Origin: Colocasia esculenta
Taxonomy: Eukaryota; Streptophyta; Magnoliopsida; Alismatales; Araceae
DNA length: 64,000 nt
NCBI GenBank assembly: GCA_014218235.1
Contig: CM024761.1
Coordinates: 93,059,648-93,123,647 of the forward strand
Reading direction: 5' to 3'
Below are positions 47,864 through 57,118 of the stretch, in pieces (positions within the stretch are counted from its first letter, which is position 1; each line of letters starts with the position of its first letter). Both the position numbers and the translations under genes were made by a program. The notes under the pieces were generated by a model. That model did no database searches. It was not told the origin of the DNA and was given only the letters and a program-made list of their open reading frames with translations.

Positions 47864-47871
47864 TATATATA
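47864..47871 (+). promoter_or_regulatory. TATA box of Sirevirus E LTR
   Basis: CCATATATATAGATC lies about 100 bases after the palindrome cluster, the expected place for a promoter. It is AT-rich enough that a chance match cannot be excluded. Confidence 0.5.
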
Positions 47872-48612
47872 GATCATATGAATGTGTTTTTGTAGTAAGA
47901 AGCCACCATACCAAAACCTTAAGTAGAACCCAAGAGAAAGGCTTCTCCCTGCTCCTCTACTTCAACCCTGCGTCCTGTTCGTGGAAGATCCATCTCACGA
48001 GCGGAGTTGAAGCCTGTTCGTCCTCGGTTCAAGCTTCGTCTTCATCACGTAGTCGTCAACGACGTGAAGTTTGAAGTCTACTGGACGAACTCACTGAAGA
48101 GTTCACATCTTGGATTTGAACCTCAACTTAGAACTCTTCCTCTGTTCTGCTTTTCATATCTCTGTGTGTGTGGTAGTGGTTCTAGCGTTCCTTGTGCTTG
48201 ATCCACATGTGGATTGTTGTTCTGATTGCGTGTTTGAATCAGACAATGTGCGTGTGTGTGGTTGTAGAGTTGAACTCGCTGATAAGCAGTCTTTCTGCAT
48301 GTGTGTGTGGACGGTGGATGTAGGATACACAAGTTGTGTACTCCAAACCACCTTAAATCTTTGTGTCCTGTGGTTTGAACGTTTCACGGTAGATGTTTGG
48401 TAGGCACGTTGATTATTTACACGCTAGATAGGTTGGTATTCATTCTACTCACAATCAGCACACACATCATAGTTCGAATTCAATACATATCTGTTTAAGA
48501 TTTTTTCAAGTCGGTGTAAGCATCTAAAAGAAGGTAATAGTGCTTTGAATTGGTAGTAATCTATTCAACCCCCCCTTCTCGATTACTGTTTTAGATAATT
48601 CTGCATCTTTCA

Positions 48613-48851
48613 GTTCTTTGAATAGCATGTGCTTCGCTGTGTGAGGGGTGGATGTAGGAGTCACTAGATGTGATCTCTGAACCACCTAAAAATACTTTGT
48701 GCATTATGGTTTGATTTGTGGTTTGCATTGTATTGTGCTAGAAGCATGCATAGGGATTTTGCCTACACACTAATTAATTTGTTCACACACGTTAATCACA
48801 TATTTGACGCTTAAACTGTCTGATGTCATATTGTATATATGTGGAAGATTG
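48613..48851 (+). repeat. Remnant of an older Sirevirus-like LTR
   Basis: This 0.2 kb matches 52648 to about 52862 in the LTR at 51392-53028, including GTGAGGGGTGGATGTAGGAG and CATGCATAGGGATTTTGCC. It starts exactly where the LTR of E ends, so E inserted in this LTR; GTTCT at 48613-48617 is the putative duplication. Similarity fades after about 48820, near the LINE end. Confidence 0.8.
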
Positions 48852-49012
48852 TTTTTTTTTTAATCAAAATAGGCCCTCAGGGCCTCTAACTAGGAGAGTG
48901 CACCATCCCCAAGAGAGGAAGAATGTACCCACTCCACCAGTGAGAGCAACCTGGGCCAGAATTATAATAATAATGATAAATTGAAATACAACTTCAATGG
49001 GGCATACCCCTA

Positions 49013-49603
49013 TCATTCCAATCTTACATGCATGAGTCTAGATTTATCAATGACCACAGGCCCTTTGCAAGTTGAAGGTAAAATATGAGCTCCCCAGAAA
49101 ACTTCATTCTTCTTAGCTTTAACAGCATAATTTGCAAGTGAGTCAGCCACTTGATTAGTCTCCCCATAAACATGGGATAAAGAAATAGACTCTCGGCCAA
49201 GCATCTGTTTCACATCTCTCCACCATCTGTAAGAACGCCAAGAGACCGCCTTTTCCTCACAGATGGAGTTGACAAGAACCTGAGAGTCAGAGTACACAAT
49301 AGAAAGGCGGAGGCCAATGAAAGATGCCAGGAGGAGGCCATCACAAAGAGCTCTTATTTCTGCTAACATGCTGGTCCCAACTCCATAGAAATGAGCAAAA
49401 GCCACGATAACTTGGCCCTGTGAATCCCAGATACAGCCTCCTCCTCCGCACTCCCCCGGATTACCTTTGCTAGCGTCATCAACATTGAGGTTAAGATCAT
49501 GTATAGGCAGGATCCATCTAATATGTTTAAGCTTCTTTGAAAGGCACTGAGGGCTGAAGCCAAATTCATTCAGAATATGCAACTTAGAAATTGTGGAAGT
49601 CAC
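49013..49603 (-). pseudogene. LINE RNase H domain (RVT_3 type)
   Basis: About 196 residues contain NVDDASKGNPGECGGGGCIW, MLAEIRALCDGLLLA, SIVYSDSQVLVNSI and HVYGETNQVADSLANYA. These are the four motifs of plant LINE-associated RNase H (D-x-A-S-K-G-N-P-G, E, D-S, N-x-x-A-D). The usual NVDGAS has become NVDDAS, but the catalytic acids appear kept. The frame ends naturally near 49013, 0.15 kb before the poly(A). Confidence 0.9.
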
Positions 49604-50586
49604 CTTAAACTAAACTTTATTGAGCAAGTGCATGATATTAACTTTATGTTATTGATGATCATCCCAGCAGAAACATGTTTAGAATTAAATCTCTTCAAGC
49701 ATCTTCCCTTCCAGATTTCCCACAGCATTAGGATTAGTCCATAAATAGAAACAAATCCATAGGGGGAGCGTATATTAGTCTGTTGAAGGAAGCTCCACAG
49801 TCTAGCAGTAATATGGCTGTGAAGGGTGACCCTTGGTGCGATTAGAGGCTGGAACAAGCGCTAGAGGATAGCCGTGTAATCACTTTGAATGAACAGATGA
49901 TCAAGATCCTCTAGATTAGGAGATCCACAACAAGAGCAGCGAGAGGCAATTAGAATGCCAATCTTCGAAATCCGAGCATCCACCGGGACAACCCTATTTA
50001 GAATTTTCCAAGAGAACAAAGAAGCTCTGCGATAAAAAGAATTATGCTAGATCTAAGAAAGAGCTGTTCTCTGCACACCAATTGGTCTAACAAGATTATA
50101 AGAAGAATGGGTGGAGAAGAAGCCATTATAGGAAGCCGCCCACACACATTTATCATCATCTTCAGATAACACTACGCCATGCATAATAGGATGGGGAATA
50201 CTAGATCGAAGAGGATGGGTTACATTGGACACCACCTCATGGAGGGAACTGCTCCCACCCTCAATGGAATTCTACATAATACTACAGAGGGGTTTATCAC
50301 CAATGTAAGTGTCATGCAAAATATCAATGCTTTTGACATTACCATGAATCCATCTAGTATTATTATTGAGAATGTTCTCAGCTTCCGTATAAATAGCCCT
50401 GAGCATCCCAGGGAGATTCATCATACTGTCCCGAGGGTAACACCTACTAGCATAAGATGCCCATAACGAGGAGCCTTGTCTAATGTTCCATAGTTGCTTA
50501 ATAGCCAAAGAGATCTGCACATGGCACAAGCTGCGAACACCCAAACCACCTTCATTTATAGGGTGTTGAATATTGGACCATGCCAC
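49600..50586 (-). pseudogene. LINE connection region and zinc-binding segment
   Basis: The segment starts with MAWSNIQHPINEGGLGVRSL, the conserved stretch after the RT thumb, followed by SLWASYASRCYP. It continues in other frames with VWAASYNGFFSTHSSYNLVR and WEIWKGRCLKRFN, parts of the zf-RVT-like region of plant LINEs. At least three frame breaks occur (near 50272, 50050 and 49860). Confidence 0.78.
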
Positions 50587-50619
50587 CCAATGCCGACGGT
50601 GGACACCTTCAGCACCATC

Positions 50620-51391
50620 CTACAAAAATGTAGCAGAAACTTTCTCAATGTAGGAAATGATAGATTTTGGGATAGAAGCGGCTACCGCAAGGTAAACCGG
50701 TAACGAGGAAATAATAGAGTTGATCAAGGTAACCCTGCTAGCTTGAGAGAGCAATTGAGATTTCCAAGCATGGATTTTGCCATTCAGTTTTTCAACCAGT
50801 GGTTTATAGTCCACAGTGAGCACCCTACCTTGCTTCCGCAGAACACCCGGATAGATAAGTGGGCCACTTTGCCTCATGTAACCAGTAGCATCTTTGATTT
50901 TATTAATAAAATGTGCCAGAGTCTTATCAACGATAATAAAATAGCTCTTGCTTGGATTGATTTGCTGACCTGAAGAATTGGCATACTTCTCTAAAAACAA
51001 CATCAACGTTCTGACATTTTTGATACTCCCATTCAGGAAGATGAGAGTGTCAACTGCATATAGTAGATAGGTAGGAGGGGGACAACCCCTAGGGCCAGCA
51101 TAAGGAAGCAGATAACCAGTTGAAACCATGTGTTTGATCCCTCTACTAAGGGCTTCTTCCATAATGATGAACAAGGCCGGAGCAATAGGATCACCCTGTC
51201 GTAATCCCCTGGAGGATTTAAAAAAGCCAGCCGGGAAGCCATTGAAGAGGACAAAAAACCAACAATTTGAGATCATCATGCCAATGTACGAGATAAATCT
51301 GGATGAAAACCCAAACTTCTTAAGAACAACAAAGATAAAGTCCCATTCTACACTATCATATGCCTTTTTGATATCCTGCTTAAAACCTTCA
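50620..51391 (-). pseudogene. LINE reverse transcriptase (truncated)
   Basis: The reading begins in the palm with FKQDIKKAYDSVEWDFIFVV and continues with SSRGLRQGDPIAPALFIIME, the classic non-LTR RT motif, then INPSKSY and HAWKSQLLSQASRVTLINSI. The active site is YAVDTLIF where functional enzymes have YADD, so one catalytic aspartate is lost. The frame runs a few codons into the adjacent LTR, which marks the truncation point at about 51391. Confidence 0.92.
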
Positions 51392-51632
51392 TGTTGATGA
51401 TGCCTACACACTCATACTTTGATTTTAATGATGACTAGAACATTTGATTGTTTATGATGTCCAAACACTCATACTTTGATTTTGATTTGATTTTGATGAT
51501 GACATATTGCACATATTACAATAATGAATAAACAACATGTTTTTGATACTTAATAATTCATATTTTACTAATAATAACATGTTTTGATGGTTCACACTTC
51601 ATATATACAGGTTCACATAATTTTGTCAAAGT

Positions 51633-51869
51633 TGTGTCGACACAAGTCCATTGTGTGTCGACACATCCATTGCTATCCAGAAAACAGTCAGAAGAGAAGA
51701 AGCCAGTTTTGTCAACACAGGTCCATTGTGTGTCGACACACCCTCTACATCCAAAAAATAGTCAGAAGAGAAGAAGCCAGTTGTGTCGACACACATGTTA
51801 ACTTCCAGAGAAGCTGTCTCAGAAATCAGCCAATTGTGTTGACACACAATTGACTTGTGTCGACACACT
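51633..51869 (+). repeat. TGTGTCGACACA palindrome cluster
   Basis: Exact or near-exact 12-base palindromes TGTGTCGACACA begin near 51633, 51653, 51730, 51783 and 51858, with variants such as TTTGTCAACACAG. The phrase CAGTCAGAAGAGAAGAAGCC is repeated between them. The core TGTCGACA is the same as in element E and F clusters but the flanks differ (TG...CA instead of C...G). Confidence 0.8.
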
Positions 51870-51984
51870 TCGACTGAAGCTCAAAAATGGGAATTTTCTG
51901 AACACGAGTCAACTTGGGAATCAAAGGATCTGATCTAGATTTTTGTGCCCACACACCCCAAGGCACCACATGGACACATGGGGC

Positions 51985-51992
51985 TATAAATA
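51985..51992 (+). promoter_or_regulatory. TATA box of the 51392 LTR
   Basis: GGGCTATAAATACCC is a strong TATA match, about 120 bases downstream of the palindrome cluster. That spacing is like Sirevirus E and suggests the cluster lies upstream of the start site. Confidence 0.72.
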
Positions 51993-53028
51993 CCCATGAT
52001 CCTCATACTCCAAAGGCAAGCCAGCCCATACAATTCTCAGAAAAGCTTTTGGCGGCAAAAGGGGGTTTCTCCAGTGCCTTGCTCAATCTCCAGAAGTTGC
52101 AGAGCAGCCTTCCAACATAGAGGATGTGGGAATCAAGGCCAAACTTGGAGAAAGAAGTGGTGTGCTGAAGAAGGAGCAGATCTGGAAGAAGTGCAGCAGC
52201 AGAAGAAGAATAAATCACAATTTGGAAGCTACTGAAGCAGAGCAGTGCCGACTAAGAAGAAGAAGATGAAGAAGGAAAAGAAGAAGAAGAGAAGCAACAA
52301 CAGAATTGAGGAAGAAACAATATGGATCTGTGATCATGAAGATCATTTCAACAGTCAGAGAGATATTTCTTCCTTTACTCACACCATCTCTTAATTCATT
52401 TCTTATTTGTGTGCGTGTGTACTGAACTAAGATCAGTACATGGATTCTATGTGGATGTTTGTTTTCTAATCTGTACAAGTGCTCAGTATAGATCATAGTG
52501 TGTGTGTTGTGATCTGTGTAGGTTTGTGCATAGATCTGAATTGTGTGTGGTGTGTAGATCAGATCGAGGCTACAGGATCTGATCTTCTGTGAACTTGATC
52601 TAGCGTGTGTGTGTGTGTCTGAGCCTGAGTGCTCGTGTGTGTGTTGTACTCAGTTCTTTGAGTAGTGTGTGCCTCACTGTGTGAGGGGTGGATGTAGGAG
52701 TCACTAGATGTGATCTCTGAACCACCTAAAAATCCCTTGTGCACTGTGGTTTGATTTGTGGTTTGCATTGTATTACGCTAGATGCATGCATAGGGATTTT
52801 GCCTACACACTAATTAATTTGTTCACACATGTTAATCACATATTTGATCCTTACACTATTTGATAAAATGTTTCTCACATTTTAATAACACACATTGCAT
52901 CAGATTATAGGGATTTTAATTGAGTAGATTTTTTATTTCAATGTAATTTTTAAATTGCTTAAGTTTCTGCTGCAAATCTATTCAACCCCCCCTTCTAGAT
53001 TTGCCATTACCGAATTCCGATCCTAACA

Positions 53029-53649
53029 TTAAGAAGACCATGAAAACAAGTTAGATCTATTCTTCGACTTAACCCCTTGCCTTGAACATGATGAGTGACC
53101 AACCTTGATAATGGTCAAGGGGCTAAGCCTTATTAAATAGGCAAATAAGACAAGTAAATAAATGACATGCATGAATGAATGAGTGAAGTATTTTTGGAGT
53201 TTGAAATCATTTGATTTGAAAATATTTGATTTTTGGAGTTTTTGAAATATTTTATTTTTTTGTTTTAAAATATTTGATTTTTTGGAGTTTTGAATTATTT
53301 TTTTTTTAATTTTAGAATATTTGATTTTTTGGAGTTTTGAAATATTTGAATTTTTTTGGATTTTGGAAATATTTGATTTTTTTGGAGTTTTGGAATATTT
53401 TGATTTTTTTGAGTTTTGGAATATTTGATTATTTTGGACTTTTTTGGTAGGCGCCTAAAGTCAGCGTTAGCCCTTCCTAAAATAAGATGCGCAAGACGGA
53501 AAGTACTCACCCTTTTGAGCCACAACACATAGGCCAATTCAAATTGCTGGTTAGGAGTCTTGGTGACTTCCCCTTTCGACAAGGGCTTTACTAAGATAGG
53601 ACGTGCGTTTAGGGGTGACATGCCATAGACTACTGCCCCTACTTGATAG
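53029..53649 (-). mobile_element. Fragment of a B-like (Tat/Ogre-group) element
   Basis: The 0.6 kb has a T-rich tract at 53195-53440 in the style of the tract in element B. On the minus strand a frame (53295-53621) gives KTPNQQFELAYVLWLKRVST and LAHLILGR, then runs into lysine-rich low complexity from the tract. I do not recognise the protein; similarity to the interior of Tat/Ogre-type elements is inferred from layout. It is cut on the right by the LTR of element D. Confidence 0.4.
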
Positions 53650-55154
53650 TGTTAGTTATGGGTGTCCTCAAGCCAATCATAACTTGTACAATCTTGTTCT
53701 TTAATAATAATAATAAGGCTTTTATATTCATTATGTGTAATTTGTTTATCGTTTCATTATGAAGTCCATGAATATGCGCAATGGATACTAATTATGATGA
53801 GATCATAATAATGGGATTAATGTCCTTTAAATGCATATTCTTAATTGTTCCTAGTCGGAGGATATTCGAGAAGGACATCGAATATCCGGTTAGACTAGTA
53901 CAGGTTGCACCTGCTCATATGATGAGGGTGATTGGTCTCATAGTCACTTGTGTGGAGACACTAAGGTGAATCTGTAGGTGCTCATTGGAGAATGAGTTCA
54001 CTGAACTGATCCGTTATGAATCGCTGGATGGTAATGTTACCTAACTGTCAACCAGCTAGATTCATTGTCACAGTGACGTGATTGGTCCTTAGACCTGAGA
54101 CACCAAGGACACCTTGTTGGTGGACTTCTAGATTTTGACCTTAACTTATAGATCTCTAGCCATGGGGTCTTAATCAGTTAAGTGTTCGGATCTAGCGGAA
54201 TACCTTCGAAGGTGATTGTGTGGTCAACATGGGATCACTCGCTCTCGGTAATAAGAGAGTGAATGATGTAGGCAAAGATGCCTAATAGTCCCTGGCCAGG
54301 GCATGACTACTTATCAGAAAAGGATTTTTTTGATATTGTTATGTGGCATCTAATCCAAGTGAGTGCGTGTATTAGGGTTTGACAGTTGACCATACCCTAA
54401 GTGCACTCGGGAGCATTGTACGAGCGAAGGATTATAGTCACGTGGTGTCTGTTGACACAAAAGGTTCCTTGAATGGGTTGCTGAACCCCAATGCTTTCCA
54501 GGATCAAGTGGTGTTGCTTGGCACCCAACTTGATTGGAAGCCCGGTCAATTACCGTGAGACGATAATTGATTGTGTAATTAATTAATATGAGATATTAAT
54601 TAATTACAGTAAGTCAATAAAGAGTTATTGGGCTTAATGGGCTGAAAACAGGACTAGCACTTGGGCCTAGAGGGTCACACGCAATAGAGTTCCGAGGAAA
54701 CTGGGCAGGATGACCGATATAGACATTAACTGGGTTTTTGTGAGAAACTGCAGAGTCTATATATACACGTGGAGAGTTAAACCCTGGCCCAAGCTCCAGG
54801 CTCTCTCCCTGGCCACCACCTCCTCTCTCTCTCCATGGGCGCCCCTACCTTCTCTCTCTCCTCTCTCTGGCACATGGTGGAGTTGAGATCCGGGAGACGC
54901 GTGGAGAACGAGGAGATCCCATCTGTGTCCTGAGCTCGCGTGGATACGTCTAGAGGCCGGACACCTGAATGGATTGAAGCACCAGCGCCTCCAGCGCTAC
55001 CTCCTCCCCGGATTCGGGAGTTTCGCAACCTCGCAAAGGTAAAGATCAGATCTTCCTTCCCACGGGTTCGCCGTTTTTGTTCGATTCCGACCGCCGACAA
55101 CGATATCTACTTGAGGGAATCGCGTTTTCTCTGCGCTCTATACGATTCCTTACA
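53650..55154 (+). repeat. Element D 5' LTR (1505 bp)
   Basis: It starts TGTTAGTTATGGG and ends ATTCCTTACA directly before the primer site. The start is supported by the TGTT seen at the 3' LTR (63997-64000). A TATA box lies near 54758, followed by CT-rich repeats (54790-54870). The U5 part contains CGATTCCGACCG (55082-55093), which pairs with the leader. Open frames inside are incidental. Confidence 0.86.
54758..54765 (+). promoter_or_regulatory. TATA box of element D LTR
   Basis: GTCTATATATACACG is a strong TATA match, with pyrimidine-rich CTCTCTC sequence following at a typical initiation distance. Confidence 0.72.
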
Positions 55155-55192
55155 GTGGTATCAGAGCCAGGTTGCTGGCTCGGTCGGAATCG
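55082..55192 (+). promoter_or_regulatory. Primer site of element D enclosed by a U5-leader stem
   Basis: TGGTATCAGAGCC (55157-55169) begins two bases after the LTR and matches initiator tRNA-Met. CGATTCCGACCG in U5 (55082-55093) is perfectly complementary to CGGTCGGAATCG in the leader (55181-55192), 12 pairs enclosing the primer site. Inside, GAGCCAG (55164-55170) pairs with CTGGCTC (55175-55181) around GTTG; this local hairpin would compete with tRNA binding and with one base of the long stem. U5-leader stems around primer sites are known in retroviruses. Confidence 0.75.
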
Positions 55193-56278
55193 GCGTCATA
55201 TGAATATCATTTTATGCGTTTTCGTCGATTCGCGTTCTGCATGAATCCCTAATTTTTACCTCGTTCTTGGGTCGCACATGGGATGTGCACTTCCCGTTTG
55301 GTACATGGAAGTTGTTCCTGGTACCAAGGGCTTCGCAAAGAACCCTTCGTGGTGTCGTTTGGTCCTCTGTAGAGGCCACACGGCTTTGCAAGATGCCTTC
55401 GTTGTGCAGGTTTCGCTTTCATGGACAGTCCAAGATGGGGCGATTTTTGTAGGTTTCTGGGGTTTTTTCGGGGATTTCTGGGTGATGGGAGGCGGTCTCC
55501 GGTGCCGCCGGCGCCCCCGGCGCCGTCCGCGGCCACCGAGGGCGGCGCGGGGGCCGGTGGGGCCACCCTCCGCCAGTGGGCGGCGGCGGCTAGGGTTTCA
55601 CCTTAGACGCGCGCCCCTCCGTTCGGGCGGAGGGGGCGACCCCGTGCGGGGCGCCCACGGGTCCGCCCGCGGGTAAGTGTAGACACCCGATTATGACTAA
55701 TGGGTTGAACCACATTTCTTGCTACCTTAGTGGGCCCCTAATTGGTCACTCACCTTGAGCCCATCACTTGCCTTGATTTGAGCCCATTAATCCATTAAAA
55801 TACCTCGAAATCCCGAAATCAATCATTTGAGAGTCCCTAGAGGAATATAACTCCTATTTTAATCATGTGGTTAGAGGGAATAATCCAAGATAATTCGGGA
55901 TCCTTGTCGCGACGCATCGTGGCGCCGCGACTATAGTCGCGACGGGTTGAGCCGCCGCGACAGCCCATGCATTATCCATGCACGTGGGCAATGCTGTCGC
56001 ATCCCCCCGCACCGTCACATCTCTAGTCGCGACCCCACGATCTGACGTGACAATGCCCGAGATCTCTGGCTTCCGTAACCACACCCTATTTATCCTCCCA
56101 TGCACTTTGACTTGGTCTAAGAGGCTTATCCCAACCCCTTTCGACGGATCCTTGGCCCTAGGGACTCTCCTAAGCTCCCCTAAGGACTCTACACCCGATT
56201 TTGATAGAGCTTTATCCCCCTTTTTTAATTTCCACACCTTTTTGAGGAGATAATACCTAATTTTCTCACTCCAAGCTC

Positions 56279-56285
56279 TATATAA
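56279..56285 (+). promoter_or_regulatory. TATA box of element C
   Basis: CTCTATATAAGGAGG lies in the first LTR-like part on the plus strand, 0.8 kb before the primer-site-like sequence. It supports plus-strand orientation. Confidence 0.65.
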
Positions 56286-57100
56286 GGAGGGCCCCTCCTC
56301 ATGGACGAAGGGAGCCTCATGATCACCCCGAAGGGCTGCCAAAATTTCCTCTGAACAAGACTTAGCCACGCAGCCACTCATTCCCTTCACATTCCACTCC
56401 TCACAACTCACTCATTTCACCATCAAGGGAGCAAGGAACGTGAAGAGGGCGACTTCAGCAATCTCCTGGACCTCTTTGCACATCATCGGAGCTGCATCCA
56501 TGCCAGGAAGTCGCCCTAATGGGGCTCATTCCCTTTCCTCTTCCTCTTTTCTATTTCTACATGCATTTTTACATTCTTTTTAAATAGAGCACATCCACCA
56601 TCCACCCACGTTTTCCCACACCCACAGGGGTTTAAAACCACCCCAGGTGCGTTCCCACCATGATCTCCCATCTCATTTCGTCTTTTAGAATAGATACTAC
56701 ACTTTACATGTTCTAATAGGGTCTTTTCTTTGTGTTTTCTTTTGATTGGCAGGCAAGCAAGCAAAGTCTATGAGGAGCACTGGTGCTCTGGCCGGTTGGA
56801 GGACTAGAAGAAGGTCACAACAATAAATCTCCCGCATTCAGAGAACGCGACGGCCTAGGGTGACGTGACAAAGACGCATCGATCTCCACTGACGCGATAC
56901 TAGAGACGCGACGACCATGACGACCGCGACACCAGGTCAGTTTTCTGTTCTCTTCCTTTTTTCCTAGTTTAAGTTAGCCATTGTCTTTCTACATCATTAG
57001 GCAACTTATCTAGGTGGCGATCACATCCTTTTTCCTACGCTATCATATTTGATATCCATGTCCGTGTCGAGGGGAAGCCAATCCTTGTGATTACACCTTT

Positions 57101-57118
57101 TGGCGATCACGGTGGGAC
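57101..57118 (+). other. Primer-site-like sequence in element C
   Basis: TGGCGATCACGGTGGGAC follows an LTR-terminus-like GATTACA by five bases. It agrees with the element B site apart from one G/A difference in the shared part. It supports a common Tat/Ogre-type tRNA usage for B and C. Confidence 0.65.

Larger units (their letters stand above)
6305..48612 (+). mobile_element. Sirevirus-type Ty1/copia element E, interrupted by nested insertions
   Basis: E is the scaffold of the left two thirds of the window. Its pieces are the pol tail (6305-8395), a spacer, a post-pol ORF (10397-10614 joined to 20039 onward), a 3' region split at 21104/42748, two polypurine tracts, and a 3' LTR (43002-48612). 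Inserted in it are the chromovirus (left), B, A with its own insertions, and a solo LTR. The Sirevirus assignment rests on the RT/RNase H wording, the ORF after pol, the A-rich GGGGGAGAAA tract followed by CATCATCAAAAAG, and an LTR opening TGTTGG. The 5' half lies outside the window. GTTCT follows its LTR end at 48613 and is the expected target duplication. Confidence 0.85.
43002..48612 (+). repeat. Sirevirus E 3' LTR, split by a nested LTR
   Basis: The LTR opens TGTTGGGTTACAATG and ends GCATCTTTCA, about 1.34 kb without the insertion at 43443-47712 and one target copy. It has a palindrome cluster (43263-43428, continuing at 47748-47779) and a TATA box near 47864. The end has the CTATTCAACCCCCCCTTCTC wording common at Sirevirus LTR 3' ends. 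Frames such as 47763-48074 are chance. The base after it begins an older, related LTR. Confidence 0.82.
48852..51391 (-). mobile_element. 5'-truncated L1-like LINE
   Basis: A non-LTR retrotransposon fragment reads leftward. It ends in a poly(A) run seen as ten T bases at 48852-48861, preceded on the minus strand by GGCCTATTTTGATT, the usual plant LINE end. Protein pieces in order are RT, connection region, zinc-binding region and RNase H. The 5' part (endonuclease and ORF1) is missing. Multiple frame breaks show it is old. Clear flanking target duplications were not found. Confidence 0.9.
51392..53028 (+). mobile_element. Sirevirus-like LTR, probably solo
   Basis: The LTR starts TGTTGATGATGCC and ends CCGATCCTAACA, 1637 bp. 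It has an imperfect tandem start (ACTCATACTTTGATTTT at about 51410 and again near 51467), a TGTGTCGACACA cluster, a TATAAATA box and the CTATTCAACCCCCCCTTC end. No primer site follows and no polypurine tract precedes. Flanking five bases are CTTCA and TTAAG, not a duplication, so one or both flanks were lost or rearranged. Part of the same family is found at 48613-48851. Confidence 0.78.

Noticed and set aside
55278..55676. Open frame of 132 codons in the GC-rich leader of element D
   Set aside because: GC-rich DNA has few stops; the product is Arg/Gly/Pro-biased and matches no family I know.
56000..56411. Minus-strand frame of 182 codons (55863-56411) in element C
   Set aside because: It runs against the inferred element direction, includes CG-rich repeat words and has no recognisable domain.
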